NCBI RefSeq assembly: GCF_904849725.1
Contig: NC_058523.1
Span: forward strand, 170,110,689-170,174,688
Reading direction: 5' to 3'
Source: Hordeum vulgare subsp. vulgare
Taxonomy: Eukaryota; Streptophyta; Magnoliopsida; Poales; Poaceae
DNA: 64,000 nt
Numbering within the stretch: position 1 is the first letter of the stretch; every line of letters begins with the position of its first letter. Under the pieces are notes generated by a model, which saw only the letters and a program-made list of their open reading frames with translations, ran no database searches and was not told the origin of the DNA. Shown here in pieces: positions 22,203-32,207 of the stretch. A program made the position numbers and the translations under genes.

Positions 22203-23641
22203 GCTCGTGTAGGAATTCAGTGGCAAAACTATATAACAGCAGCATGGCAAAACAGATCTTGGAAAGAACTGAAATTCAGTTATGCAGGAACTTGCTAACA
22301 TCGAGGGACGGGGAGGCCATGGCGGTCTGGGCAGGAGAGGTCGCGAGCCGGCGCAGCTGGAGGTGGCTGGGGCGAGCTCGGGCACAGGAGAGGTATCACG
22401 GAGCTCGAGAACGCCATGGATGTCACCTGCAGAAAAGAAACGAGGATCAGAGGTGTTTGAGAGAGGGAGAGCAGCGGGGAACACAACAGGGGAGAGAGAT
22501 GCGACCGGGACCTGCGCAGCTCCAGCGGCGCCGTCCTCCGGCAAGGTCATGGAGGTCCACATGGACGGAGTCGAGGGCGGGCGGATCCGGGGTCGGGGAG
22601 GCGGATCCAGCCATGGGGAACTCCCGCGAGCGGGCGGCTGCATAGGTTCGTGCCCATGGCGAGCTCGAGGCCATGGCCATGGTGGTCTCCACTCTCCCTA
22701 CAGAAAACGAGAGGAAGGGAGAGATGAGAAGCGGGGAAGGAAACCGAAGGAAGGAGGAGGAAGGGAGCAGGGAGAGGGCCGGCCTGGTCGGGAAGCATGG
22801 GATCCTCACGGCTTGCTGGAGCTGCTGCTGCGCGCAACGCTTGCGGGGGAGGCTGCGTGTGCGAGCGAGTGGCTCTGGTTGGCCCGATGGAAAAAACGAG
22901 GAGTGGCGGCGGGCGATGGGACAAGAGCATAGGATCTAGGGTTTGGACAAAATGCCGCAAATGGATTAGCTTAAGGGGCATTAGGACCTTCCTATTAAAT
23001 CGGACGGCCGGAAATGGCTAGGTTAGGGAGTCCAGATAATTAGGGTAGGGAGTCCAATGGAAAAACCGAAGACGATTTACAGTAAAACCGGGTTGATCTG
23101 GACCCAACGGTCACGAGCACCCGGTTCGGGTTTCGGGAGATCTCCGGACTAGGCTACGCGTATGGTCGGTGCACTGTGTAGAGGGGCTCGGCAGGGATGA
23201 GAGGGAAAACGGGAGGCGCGGCAACGATTTTTTAAAACACCGATGACCGTCCGACGGTAGACCGAATACGGTGCCGCTACGGTCGACCGTTCGGGTACCA
23301 GACGAACTCCGATCGCGACGAAATTCGACAGGCGGACTACCTATAACTAATCACGACCGCATGCCAAGTTTCACCTCGATCAGAGAAGTTTTACGCACAC
23401 TTTAAAAACAGGGTTTCGACGGTGCCGCGGGTGCGTGCGTGTGCGGTCGGGCTCAGAACGGACAACGACGTGAACCGGCAACTAACAACGGATGCAAGTT
23501 TGAAAACTGGCGGCAATGGAGATGCCGATGCAATGCAGATGATGCGAATGATGCGATGATGACGCGACAAAAGAAAATAGACACACGACGAAAACGGAAT
23601 AGAAGGGGAATCTTCTGGAACGTCGGCATCGGGCTTTCACA

Positions 23642-23651
23642 ACTCTCCTAC
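23642..23651 (-). promoter_or_regulatory. Purine tract before LARD 3' LTR
   Basis: GTAGGAGAGT on the minus strand adjoins the 3' LTR start. The same GTAGGAGAGT precedes the LTR at 58065, so this is the likely, short PPT. Confidence 0.65.
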
Positions 23652-26600
23652 ACTACAAGAGGATCTCGCCCCGAGATCCAAGAATGGAAGGGGAAGAGGA
23701 TGAGAAAGAACAAGAGGTAAAACTTAGTCGCTTCTTTGACAAACGAGTGAAACCAACGATCCTTGAAGGTTGCAAAGAGATGAGGAATGATATGAGAAAG
23801 AAGCAAGAATTCACGGAAAATTTCGGCAGCACTTCGGTGGGATAATGGGACAAAAAATTCGATAAGATGGAAGAAATAGACAATATACATAACAAACAAC
23901 TAAATAGAACAAGGGAACACCATGATCTTGATAGAACAACATAATAGACCCAAAGGAGCAACAACACAATGCCTCTGAAACAATAGAATAGGAACTAGCT
24001 CAAGCGGAAGAAGAGAAAGAAGAAAAGAATGACAACTACCATCGCAATAGAATTGAAGAGCCTCCGGACAGAGAATTGACGTAGTAGTTGGAAAACCAAC
24101 AACAAAAATAACAAGATAGTACTGGGTTTATGAAAATCATCTCAACAAATATGAGGTGACAGCCAACCACTGAAAGAAACAAGGGTAGATGAAAGCAAAG
24201 ATATCAAAACTTCTTACACCAAGAGGGTGCATGAGAACTAGGATTAATGACAAGCACCATGATAGCAACAATCCATAGGAAAAGCTTTAGGTGAAATCCA
24301 AACCAAGATAGCTCAATGAAGAAATCATGGGTTGAAATATCTCATGATCAAAGAATTGGTGGATTTAATTATCTCATTCTTGAAATAAAATCTCTTCGAG
24401 ACTCCTACACTAACAAGAATGCTATAATACCAGCTCAAAGGATAAAGGAAGAACAATTGCACTGAAATGCAAGGGAAAGAATGCTTGAGGTACTCCAACA
24501 AGAATCTTGAAGAACACTTGAGAATGAATTGAAACCTTGATGAACCACCATGAAGGACCTCCGTATACAAAAAATGATGCAAAGATATCAAGGTAGAAAG
24601 AATAAGATTATGACCTGACCAAGATTTAGATGAAGCCTCACAGAGAGAAACTTGATAGAACTTGGAACTCCGGAAAGAAATATAGGCACTTGAGAAAAGA
24701 ATTTATATCACGAGTCCTCCGGAAGAAGAATTGAAATCTCTTGGAAGAAGGAAGGACAATAATAAGAATTATGTTATGCTCATCCTTCATCAAGTTTAAT
24801 TGATGACAAGCAACGGATTTAGCATACCACTTATTCTTCTAGAAATGATTCTTGAAGAGAGAGATAGGTAAGCACCACTTGAAGCACCGGTAAGAATTCA
24901 CAATTGAATGGGGATACCAAGAATTAATGGAGATACATGAGAATGAAGAGATCATTATCCACCTGAAAGAAAACTTGAACAAAGCACCGGATAAACGAGA
25001 GACGGACGAAGAGACAACAATTGAGAAGAATTGAGGATGAAAGCTGAAAGCTGAGAACGAAGATTCTTCTAAAATGATGGCCTTCGGAGGAACGAGAAAT
25101 AAAAACAACTCAGGGAAGCACCGGATAGCACGAAAGGGATTACTCATGATTGACAACAAATGAGAGGATACACAAAGCTGAGATGACAGTCTTCACAAGA
25201 ATGGAACAAGACTGAGAGAAACACTCCTTCGAATTTGCAAGCTGAGAATGAAGACGAGAAACAACACCAAGAATAGCTGAGACACTCTGGAATAAAGAAG
25301 AATGAAAGGTTGAGCCAAGTATGAGAATTAATTCCAATAGATCTTGAAGTAAGTAATATGACTAATGGAAATCATACTTACGTCATAGTTGAAAAGATTT
25401 AGAGATCTCTGGAAAAATAGAAGAGACATATAAGATCCTGGGAAAAACCTGTGGGTTATGGGCCCACTCAAAGAAACCATCGTTGAATAGATTGCTAGAA
25501 AGAGAGATATTGCATCGGTATAAATGAAAACTAGATGAGGTTGAGCACCTCGAAATAATTAAAGAATTGAGAACAAGAAACTCTGAGACATCTTCAACAC
25601 ACCGGATAGAAAAGAGAGGAATGAATAAACAAGATAGGTTGACAAGAACCTCCGACATGGGTAAAAAATTACAAGGATGAATAGGATACAATGAACACGG
25701 ATAATTAAATTGAATTCACTGGGAAAGATGACAAGATTGAATAAAGATGAACACGAAGCTCCTGAGACTCTTCACAACGAATCATCGGGTAAGAGAGAAA
25801 AGAACACACAGCAGAAGCACAATGAAAATAAAACTCTTGGATGAAAATTGAATCACTCAAGAAAAGGGTGGGAGGGCGGGGAAAAACAAAGACAACTTGG
25901 GACAGATGAGATGAACTCCGAAAAGAATTGAGAGAAAGATCTTCAAAAATTAGAGAGGACTCAATTCAGTTGAAGAGAAGCACACCGGTTGGAAAAGAAT
26001 AGATATGACAACTCCGGTTGACAAGAATTGATATGACAATTGAATGAACAAAATAATTTGCATTCTCACATAAAAATATGAGAACACGGATTAGGAAAGA
26101 TTTGAAATCACCACTTGACATGGAAGCAACACGAATTACCAAATTCCAACAAAACAAAGGGTGAGGCTTATGAAACAAGCCAGAACAAACTCATGAGAAA
26201 GATTTCGTCCGATATTTTTGTGGACAGGAATCCACTAGATGTCGAACCCCAACCTAACATCATGCTTTGTTTGAAGATAGTCCTATAAGTAAATTACATG
26301 AATTCCCACCTAAGAATTCGCGAAATTTCTGGTGATGCAATCTGGTACACGGATACAAGGAGTAATATCACACAACTCCTATACTAACCCGTCACGTGTA
26401 TCACATCCGTCAACACACGACCAGAATCTCGGACCTTCATCTACTACAGACCCTCGTGATCACAACGATACAAAGTATGACAGTACTCCCGAACAATCTG
26501 CACCAGTACTGGGGACATCGGGGTTATCTCGCCACTACTAGTATTGAGGCAATTACGAACATCCTTCGTTCTGAGATAGTAAGAAATCTGAATGATAACG

Positions 26601-26897
26601 ATGTGCTCAAGAATCCCCTGGAGCTCAACTCCCCTGAAACTTAAAGCAAATAGGAGGCACCAAGACAGAACTCCGTCACATCGGCATCATATAGATTCCA
26701 AGAATATCCGCGTGATCCTAAAAAAATTGAGTAAGAAGAGGAGTAGAATTAAATTATTACGTCAAGATTCCTCACCAGAGCATAGAATAGGAGAAAAAAG
26801 AATCCTACTCTCTGATATATAACTAGACTCAAAGCAGTTTTTCACTAGACTCGACTCGGCCAAGTTCGATGAATCAAGGGGCTCCTAGGTCGGTACT

Positions 26898-26909
26898 GCT
26901 CTGATACCA
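26898..26909 (-). promoter_or_regulatory. Primer-binding site of complete LARD
   Basis: TGGTATCAGAGC on the minus strand, 3 nt from the LTR edge at 26913; complementary to the 3' end of plant initiator tRNA-Met. Confidence 0.9.
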
Positions 26910-29487
26910 ACTTGTCATGCCCAAGAGGCGACCCTATCCTCAATTTGGCACGAAGGCCTCGTCAGGGATAGAAGCGCATCTCGTCGTGTCGCAAGAATGG
27001 ATATCGTTACAAGTACATCTACTGAAAAGAAGATATATACATATATATATATAATTGGCTTAAACTCGCCACAAGCTACATCAGAGTCACATCAGTACAT
27101 TACATAAACATCATGAAGAATAGCAGGGTCCGACTACTGACGAAAACAAACGAGAAAAGAAGAACGACGTCCATCCTTGCTATCCCATTCTGCCGGCCTG
27201 GAACCCATCCTAGATCGATGAAAGAGAAGAAGAAGAAAAGAAGCAACTCCAAATGAACAATCAACGCGCTCGCATCAAGTGACCTTTACCTGTACCTGCA
27301 ACTGGTGTTGTAGTAATCTGTGAGCCACAGGGGACTCAGCAATCTCATTTCCAAAGGTATCAAGACTAGCAAAGCTTAATGGGTGAGGTATGGTTAAGTG
27401 GTGAGATTGCAGCAGTGGCTAAGCATATATTTGGTGGCTAAACTTACGAGTACAAGAAAATAAGAGGGGGAAGATCTACGCAAAACGGACGTGACTACTG
27501 ATGATCAAATGAATGATCCTGAACACCTACCTACGTCAGACATAACCCCACCGTGTCCTCGATCGGAGAAAGAACTCACGAAAGAGACAGTCACGGTTAC
27601 GCACACAGTTGGCAAGTTTTAGTTAAGTTAACTTCAAGTTATCTAGAACCAGTGTTAAACAAAGTTTCCACGTTGCCACATAACCGCAGGCACGGCTTTC
27701 CGAAAGATTTAACCCTGCAGGGGTGCTCCAACTAGTCCATCACAAATTACCACAAGCCGCATAGAAATCCTCGATCACGACACTCGCGATCTCGTCGGAT
27801 TCCTTAGTGGAAAACCTCAACTCTGAGATTACGCAAAGCATCACCGGAATCCCGATGCACAAGATATCTCGTCAAAGGTAAAACTAACCCAGCTAGGCCG
27901 CCCGATGTGTCGACGTACCCGATAGGAGCCGCGTATCTCGTTCTCAGGACACGACGGATGGAACTAGCTACGAGTGCCAAACCTCGAGTTTCCTCGCGGT
28001 GGCCCGCAGGCAGACCATTTGGGACCAACACCATCAACACTGGCCCCCGTGTATTATGTAAAATTACTCCTCGGGTAGCGCTAACTCCCTATGCATTTCA
28101 GTATTATCAAATTATTACGTTGGGAAAATGTAAAACCAATATTGGGCCTTGCCAGACCAGCTTTAATCTAAAACAAATTATCAAGGGGGTCCCCATAACA
28201 ACCCCGATCGTGTTAGGAGCGCTCAATAATGGAACATAACACCGGTAGCCGAAAACTAAGGGGGGCAAAGGTGGAACAAAATACCAGGCTAGAAAGGCCG
28301 AGCCTTCCACCTTTTACCAAGTATATAGGTGCATTAAATTAAATAGCATTAATATGGTAATATGACAAGGAACCCATGTTATCACATGGAAGCATCTACA
28401 CCTGCAACTAGCAACGCTCACAACATGGATAAGCAAGCAGTAACATAGCCAATCAGTGGTTTGCTACGTCGAACAGGTTGAAGGTTATCATGGCATTGTT
28501 GAGAGGCTGATATTTAACATGTGGTAGGCAACGAGAAATAATCGATAGAAGCGATAAAACTAGCATGGAAATGATAGTAATGGTATCTGGGGAAATGATC
28601 ATCTTGCCTAAGATCCCGCTTGGAAGAAGAATGCCTCCGTGAAGCAGACGAACCGACGTAGTCGAACGGGTCCTCACTTTCCGACACGCTTGCGGAACTC
28701 TATCGAGACGGAGGAAACCGGAAACACAAATCAACACACAAAATTCACCACACGATGCACAACACAAATGATGCATGAGCAGCTAAATACATGCAAGACA
28801 CGGCATGGCAAATCACACAATCAGACACTACACATTAAGTGAAGTTCAATATGCAACGAGTTGCATATCGACGAAACTCCATGTTAATTATTTAGTTATA
28901 TCCCGATTAGATACACGGCAATATTAAATGTGGTTAAACAAGGCAAGAGGTGAAGCGCAATTTAAACTACCTATCTAGGCATTTTAAGTGAGGTCGGAAA
29001 TGACATATAGCATCTCTGAAACGACCTCACGTGTTAATTTACAATTCTGTCCAGATCTGAACTAATGCATTTAATTAGTTGTTAAACAGCAAAACAAATA
29101 GGTTCACATGATTCTTCTCATCGTTCTGCACCATTTACATATATGGCACATCTCCAACGGAGCTACGGATAAATAACTACGTCATAACCCGTTTTAACAC
29201 GTCGGCACGAAACCAATGCAAACAGCACGCTAACAGCCTTAAACATGCATGAGAGTTGGAAATTGTTAATCTAGGCAAAATTCTAGTCAAGTTCCATATA
29301 TAACTTGTTTCGATCCGGTGCACAGTCTAAAAGCTATGGATGTTTGAAAATCGATGCTTTGTCTGAAATTTGCAAAATTCCTAGCATAGATAAAAAACGA
29401 ACTGGGCCGAATTGCAACACCTTGCAGTGGCCATTAGAGGATTCAGCCCAAGTGGTTGTGCACACAGAAGACAAAAATACCAACAAC

Positions 29488-29572
29488 AAAAAGGAACAGA
29501 GGCTTCCCTGGGATTTGATCCCAATACCTTTCTGGTGCAAAGGAAGGCACAAACCAGCCGAGCTACGAATCA
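29488..29572 (-). other. tRNA-gene-like unit 1, 5' LTR copy
   Basis: A box 29565-29554, B box 29520-29512 (span 54 nt), TTTTT 29492-29488. Folded region identical to the 21809-21893 copy. Confidence 0.65.
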
Positions 29573-29647
29573 GTTGTGATAAGGCATGTGTTTTAGCCTA
29601 TATGAAAGTGCACAAGGAACCAACCTGGAGTAAAAGTAAAACAAAGC

Positions 29648-29732
29648 AAAACAGAAATAGGGGTGAATGGGATTCGAACCCCAGACCCCCTGGTGTTGGC
29701 GTTGCTAGGTTTACCAGACAAGCTGGTCATTG
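29648..29732 (-). other. tRNA-gene-like unit 2, 5' LTR copy
   Basis: A-box-like 29725-29714, B box GTTCGAATC (29679-29671, an exact consensus match), span 55 nt, TTTT 29651-29648. Confidence 0.55.
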
Positions 29733-29796
29733 CTTCTGCTATAAGCATCTCAAGTACCGAAGAAGAATTAGCAACAGGTGTACATCGATGGGGCAC

Positions 29797-29879
29797 AAAA
29801 AAAAATAAGAGCTCGCTGGGATTTGATCCCTGGTCTCCCGGCTGGAAGGAGAGAGCGCCAGCCACTGCGGTAACCATGT
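29797..29879 (-). other. tRNA-gene-like unit 3, 5' LTR copy
   Basis: A-box-like 29872-29862, B box GATCAAATC (29828-29820), span 53 nt, nine T (29805-29797) 15 nt beyond the B box. Confidence 0.55.
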
Positions 29880-31311
29880 GCTTGTGTAGGAATTCAGTGG
29901 CAAAACTATATAACAGCAGCATGGCGGAACAGATCTTGGAAAGAACTGAAATTCAGTTACGCAGGAGCTTGCTCACATCGAGAGACGGGGAGGCCATGGC
30001 GGTCTGGGCAGGAGAGGTCGCGAGCCGGCGCAACTGGAGGTGGCTGGGGCGAGCTCGGACACAGGAGAGGCATCACGGAGCTCGGGAATGCCATGGATGT
30101 CACCTGCAGAAAAGAAACGAGGACCAGAGGTGTTTGAGAGAGGGAGAGCAGCAGGGAACACAGCACGGGAGAGAGACGCGACCGGGACCTGCGCAGCTCC
30201 GGCGGCGCCGTCCTCCGGCAAGGTCATGGAGGTCCACACGGACGGAGTCGGGGGCGGGCAGATCCGGGGTCGGGGAGGTGGATCCGGCCATGGGGAACTC
30301 CCGCGAGCGGGCGGCTGCATAGGTTCGTGCCCATGGCGAGCTCGAGGCCACGGCCATGGTGGTCTCCACTCTCCCTACAGAAAACGAGAGGAAGGGAGAG
30401 ATGAGAAGCGGGGAAGGAAACCGAAGGAAGGAGGAGGAAGGGAGCAGGGAGAGGGCCGGCCTGGTCGGGAAGCATGGGATCCTGACGGCTTGATGGAGCT
30501 GCTGCTGCGTGCAACGCTTGCGGGGGGAGGCTGCGTGTGCGGGCAAGTGGCTGTGGTTGGCCCGTTGGGAAAAACGAGGAGTGGCGGCGGGCGATGGGAC
30601 AAGAGCCTAAGATCTAGAGTTTGGACTAAATGCCGCAAATGGATTAGCTTAAGGGGCATTAGGACCTTCCGATTAAATCGGACGGTCGGAAATGGCTAGG
30701 TTAGGGAGTCCAGATAATTAGGGTATGGAGTCCAATGGACAAACCGAAGACGATTTACAGTAAAACCGGGTTGATCTGGACCCAACGGTCATGAGCACCC
30801 GGTTCGGGTTTCGGGAGGTCTCCCGACTAGGCTACGCGTATGGTCGGTGCACTGTGTAGAGGGGCTCAGCAGGGATGAGAGGGAAAACGGGCGGCCCGGC
30901 AATGATTTTTTAAAACACCGATGACGGTAGACCGAATACGGTGCCGCTACGGTCGACCGTTCGGGTACCAGACGAACTCCGATCGCGACAAAATTCGACA
31001 GGCGGCCTACCTATAACTAATCTCGACCGCATGCCAAGTTTCACCTCGATCAGAGAAGTTTTACGCACACTTTAAAAACAGGGTTTCGACGGTGCCGCGG
31101 GTGCATGCATGTGCGGTCGGGCTCAGAACGGACAACGACGTGAACCGGCAACTAACAACGGATGCAAGTTTGAAAACTCGCGGCAATTGAGATGCCGATG
31201 CAATGCAGATGATGTGAATGATGCGATGATGATGCGACAAAAGAAAATAGACACACGACGAAAACGGAATAGAAGGGGAATCTTCTAGAACGTCGGCATC
31301 AGGCTGTCACA

Positions 31312-31316
31312 TTGAG
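31312..31316. repeat. TSD of nested LARD, right copy
   Basis: TTGAG immediately after the LTR end ...CTGTCACA at 31311; matches 19220-19224. Confidence 0.92.
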
Positions 31317-31679
31317 CTTGTCTAATTTCCACTTGAGCATAAAGTTCTGCTCTCTCATATCATCATTTTCTTCGTCAAGCTTCAACACCCTTTGGCATAA
31401 TTCCTGCTTACTCTCGTGCAAGAAACGAGAAGGGATAAACAAGTTCTTAGACTTCTTCCTTGAGTCCGGGAGGCTCGACTTCTTGAACTCCACATGAGTG
31501 CGTCCAGGTTGAGGTAGAGGAGCCTCCTCTTCATCGGAACTCGTTGGTTCCTTCCCCTTAGGATCATAGTCTTCTTCCTCATCAGTGGTCCAGCCATATG
31601 GTTCCAAGTCTCCATAGACCTTGGGGTTAGCAAGGTAATCCGCCACATAGCTCTCCCCCTTTGAATGCTGAGAAGACAT
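31312..31679 (-). pseudogene. Env-position ORF (ORF3) of element G, interrupted by LARD
   Basis: Starts at ATG 31679 (MSSQHSKGESYVADYLANP) and is open to the LARD border. Acidic middle (TTDEEEDYDPKGKE, SSDEEEAPLPQPG) and a C-terminal part with heptad-like Leu/Lys/Glu spacing (LDEENDDMREQNFMLKWKL), which suggests a coiled coil. I see no signal peptide or membrane segment, so calling it an envelope protein would rest only on position after pol. Across the insertion the frame continues from 19219 into a short Pro-rich tail and a stop, so the LARD broke an open frame near its 3' end. Confidence 0.65.
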
Positions 31680-31691
31680 CTTGACCTAGAT

Positions 31692-31990
31692 CTGCGGCAG
31701 AAAACAGGCTCGAAACGAAAAACAAAGGAAATCTGCGTGATGCAGAGGTCAGACCAAACGGAAGTATATATAATGATTTTTTCCAGACCAGAAGGAGTCC
31801 CGTGCACGAAAACGGAGTCCGGGAGGCGCACGAGGTGGCCACAAGCCCTCACGGCGCGGCCAGGGTGTGGGCCCGCGCCGTGCAGGCTTGTCGCCTCCTC
31901 GCGCACTTTCCGGACTACTTCCAATTTTTGTATTTTTTTTCAAATATTCCAAAACGGAGAAAATTTCCTATTGGAAAAGTTTTGTACTCT
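31692..31990 (-). promoter_or_regulatory. LTR-like promoter segment upstream of ORF3
   Basis: Between pol and ORF3. In sense order: TTTTGGAATATTTGAAAA (shared in large part with the element E LTR), a long GC-rich hairpin (31892-31840), a TATA-like TTATATATA (31773-31765), a pyrimidine-rich tract ending in CTGCCGCAG (3' splice-site-like, border near 31692), then the ORF3 ATG at 31679. The hairpin-then-TATA order is the one found in the Athila LTRs of this window, so I infer a captured or duplicated LTR promoter region. Confidence 0.5.
31840..31892. repeat. GC-rich inverted repeat upstream of ORF3
   Basis: ACAAGCC pairs with GGCTTGT, and CACGGCGCGG with CCGCGCCGTG (10 perfect pairs) inside. 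Pairing extends outward with few mismatches (GCGCACGAGG side against CCTCGCGC side). Related inverted repeats occur in every Athila-type LTR of the window. Confidence 0.85.
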
Positions 31991-32207
31991 GTTTTCTTAC
32001 CGAATCACATACCTCTTCGTTTTCGGAGTCTGAAACAGGCTGATAAATATCCCTAAGGTATTCTTCCGGAGTTATGGTATTGATGATATTGCTTTCAACA
32101 TTTATGGGAGTACGTGAGATATAATGCTTGATTCTCTGCCCATTTACCACTCTCGGACAATTACCTTCCGTGTTGTTGATCTTGATAGCACCGGAACGAT
32201 ATACTTC

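Larger units (their letters stand above)
19225..23641 (-). mobile_element. 3' LTR of complete LARD
   Basis: TGTCACGCCCAAGAGG to ...GGGCTTTCACA, 4417 bp. Contains an AT microsatellite (about 19346-19371), a tRNA-like triplet (21809-22202) and a GC-rich stretch (about 22280-22930). It differs from 26913-31311 by scattered substitutions and small indels. I find no clear TATA box at the place where the other LARD LTRs have one. Confidence 0.88.
23642..26912 (-). other. Non-coding interior of complete LARD
   Basis: 3.27 kb with no ORF above about 110 codons and no retroviral motif. The plus strand is markedly purine-rich (GAAGAA, GAGAAT, AAAGAATTGA) and short phrases around CCGG (CTCCGGA, CACCGGA, CCTCCGA) recur every few tens of bases, so it looks like a diffuse array of diverged short repeats. 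Homologous in reverse to 55551-58064. It would serve as packaging and replication RNA, not mRNA, if the LARD model holds. Confidence 0.75.
19225..31311 (-). mobile_element. Complete LARD (Sukkula-like) element, 12.1 kb
   Basis: Two LTRs of about 4.4 kb (19225-23641 and 26913-31311), a 3.27-kb interior without coding capacity, an initiator-Met-type PBS, a short purine tract at the 3' LTR and a perfect 5-bp TSD. Orientation is minus: the 5' LTR is the right-hand one because the PBS adjoins it. Long LTRs plus a non-coding interior match the barley/Triticeae LARD group. The TGTGACAGCCC-like start and iMet PBS would also fit a non-autonomous relative of Tekay/Del chromoviruses; that is inference. 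It lies inside the env-position ORF of element G. Confidence 0.88.
26913..31311 (-). mobile_element. 5' LTR of complete LARD
   Basis: TGTCATGCCCAAGAGG to ...CAGGCTGTCACA, 4399 bp, homologous over its full length to 19225-23641. Carries the second copy of the tRNA-like triplet (29488-29879). Confidence 0.88.

Noticed and set aside
22089..22981. Open frames of 140-216 codons, repeated at 29663-30699
   Set aside because: GC-rich LTR segment open on both strands; the frame changes between the two LTR copies.
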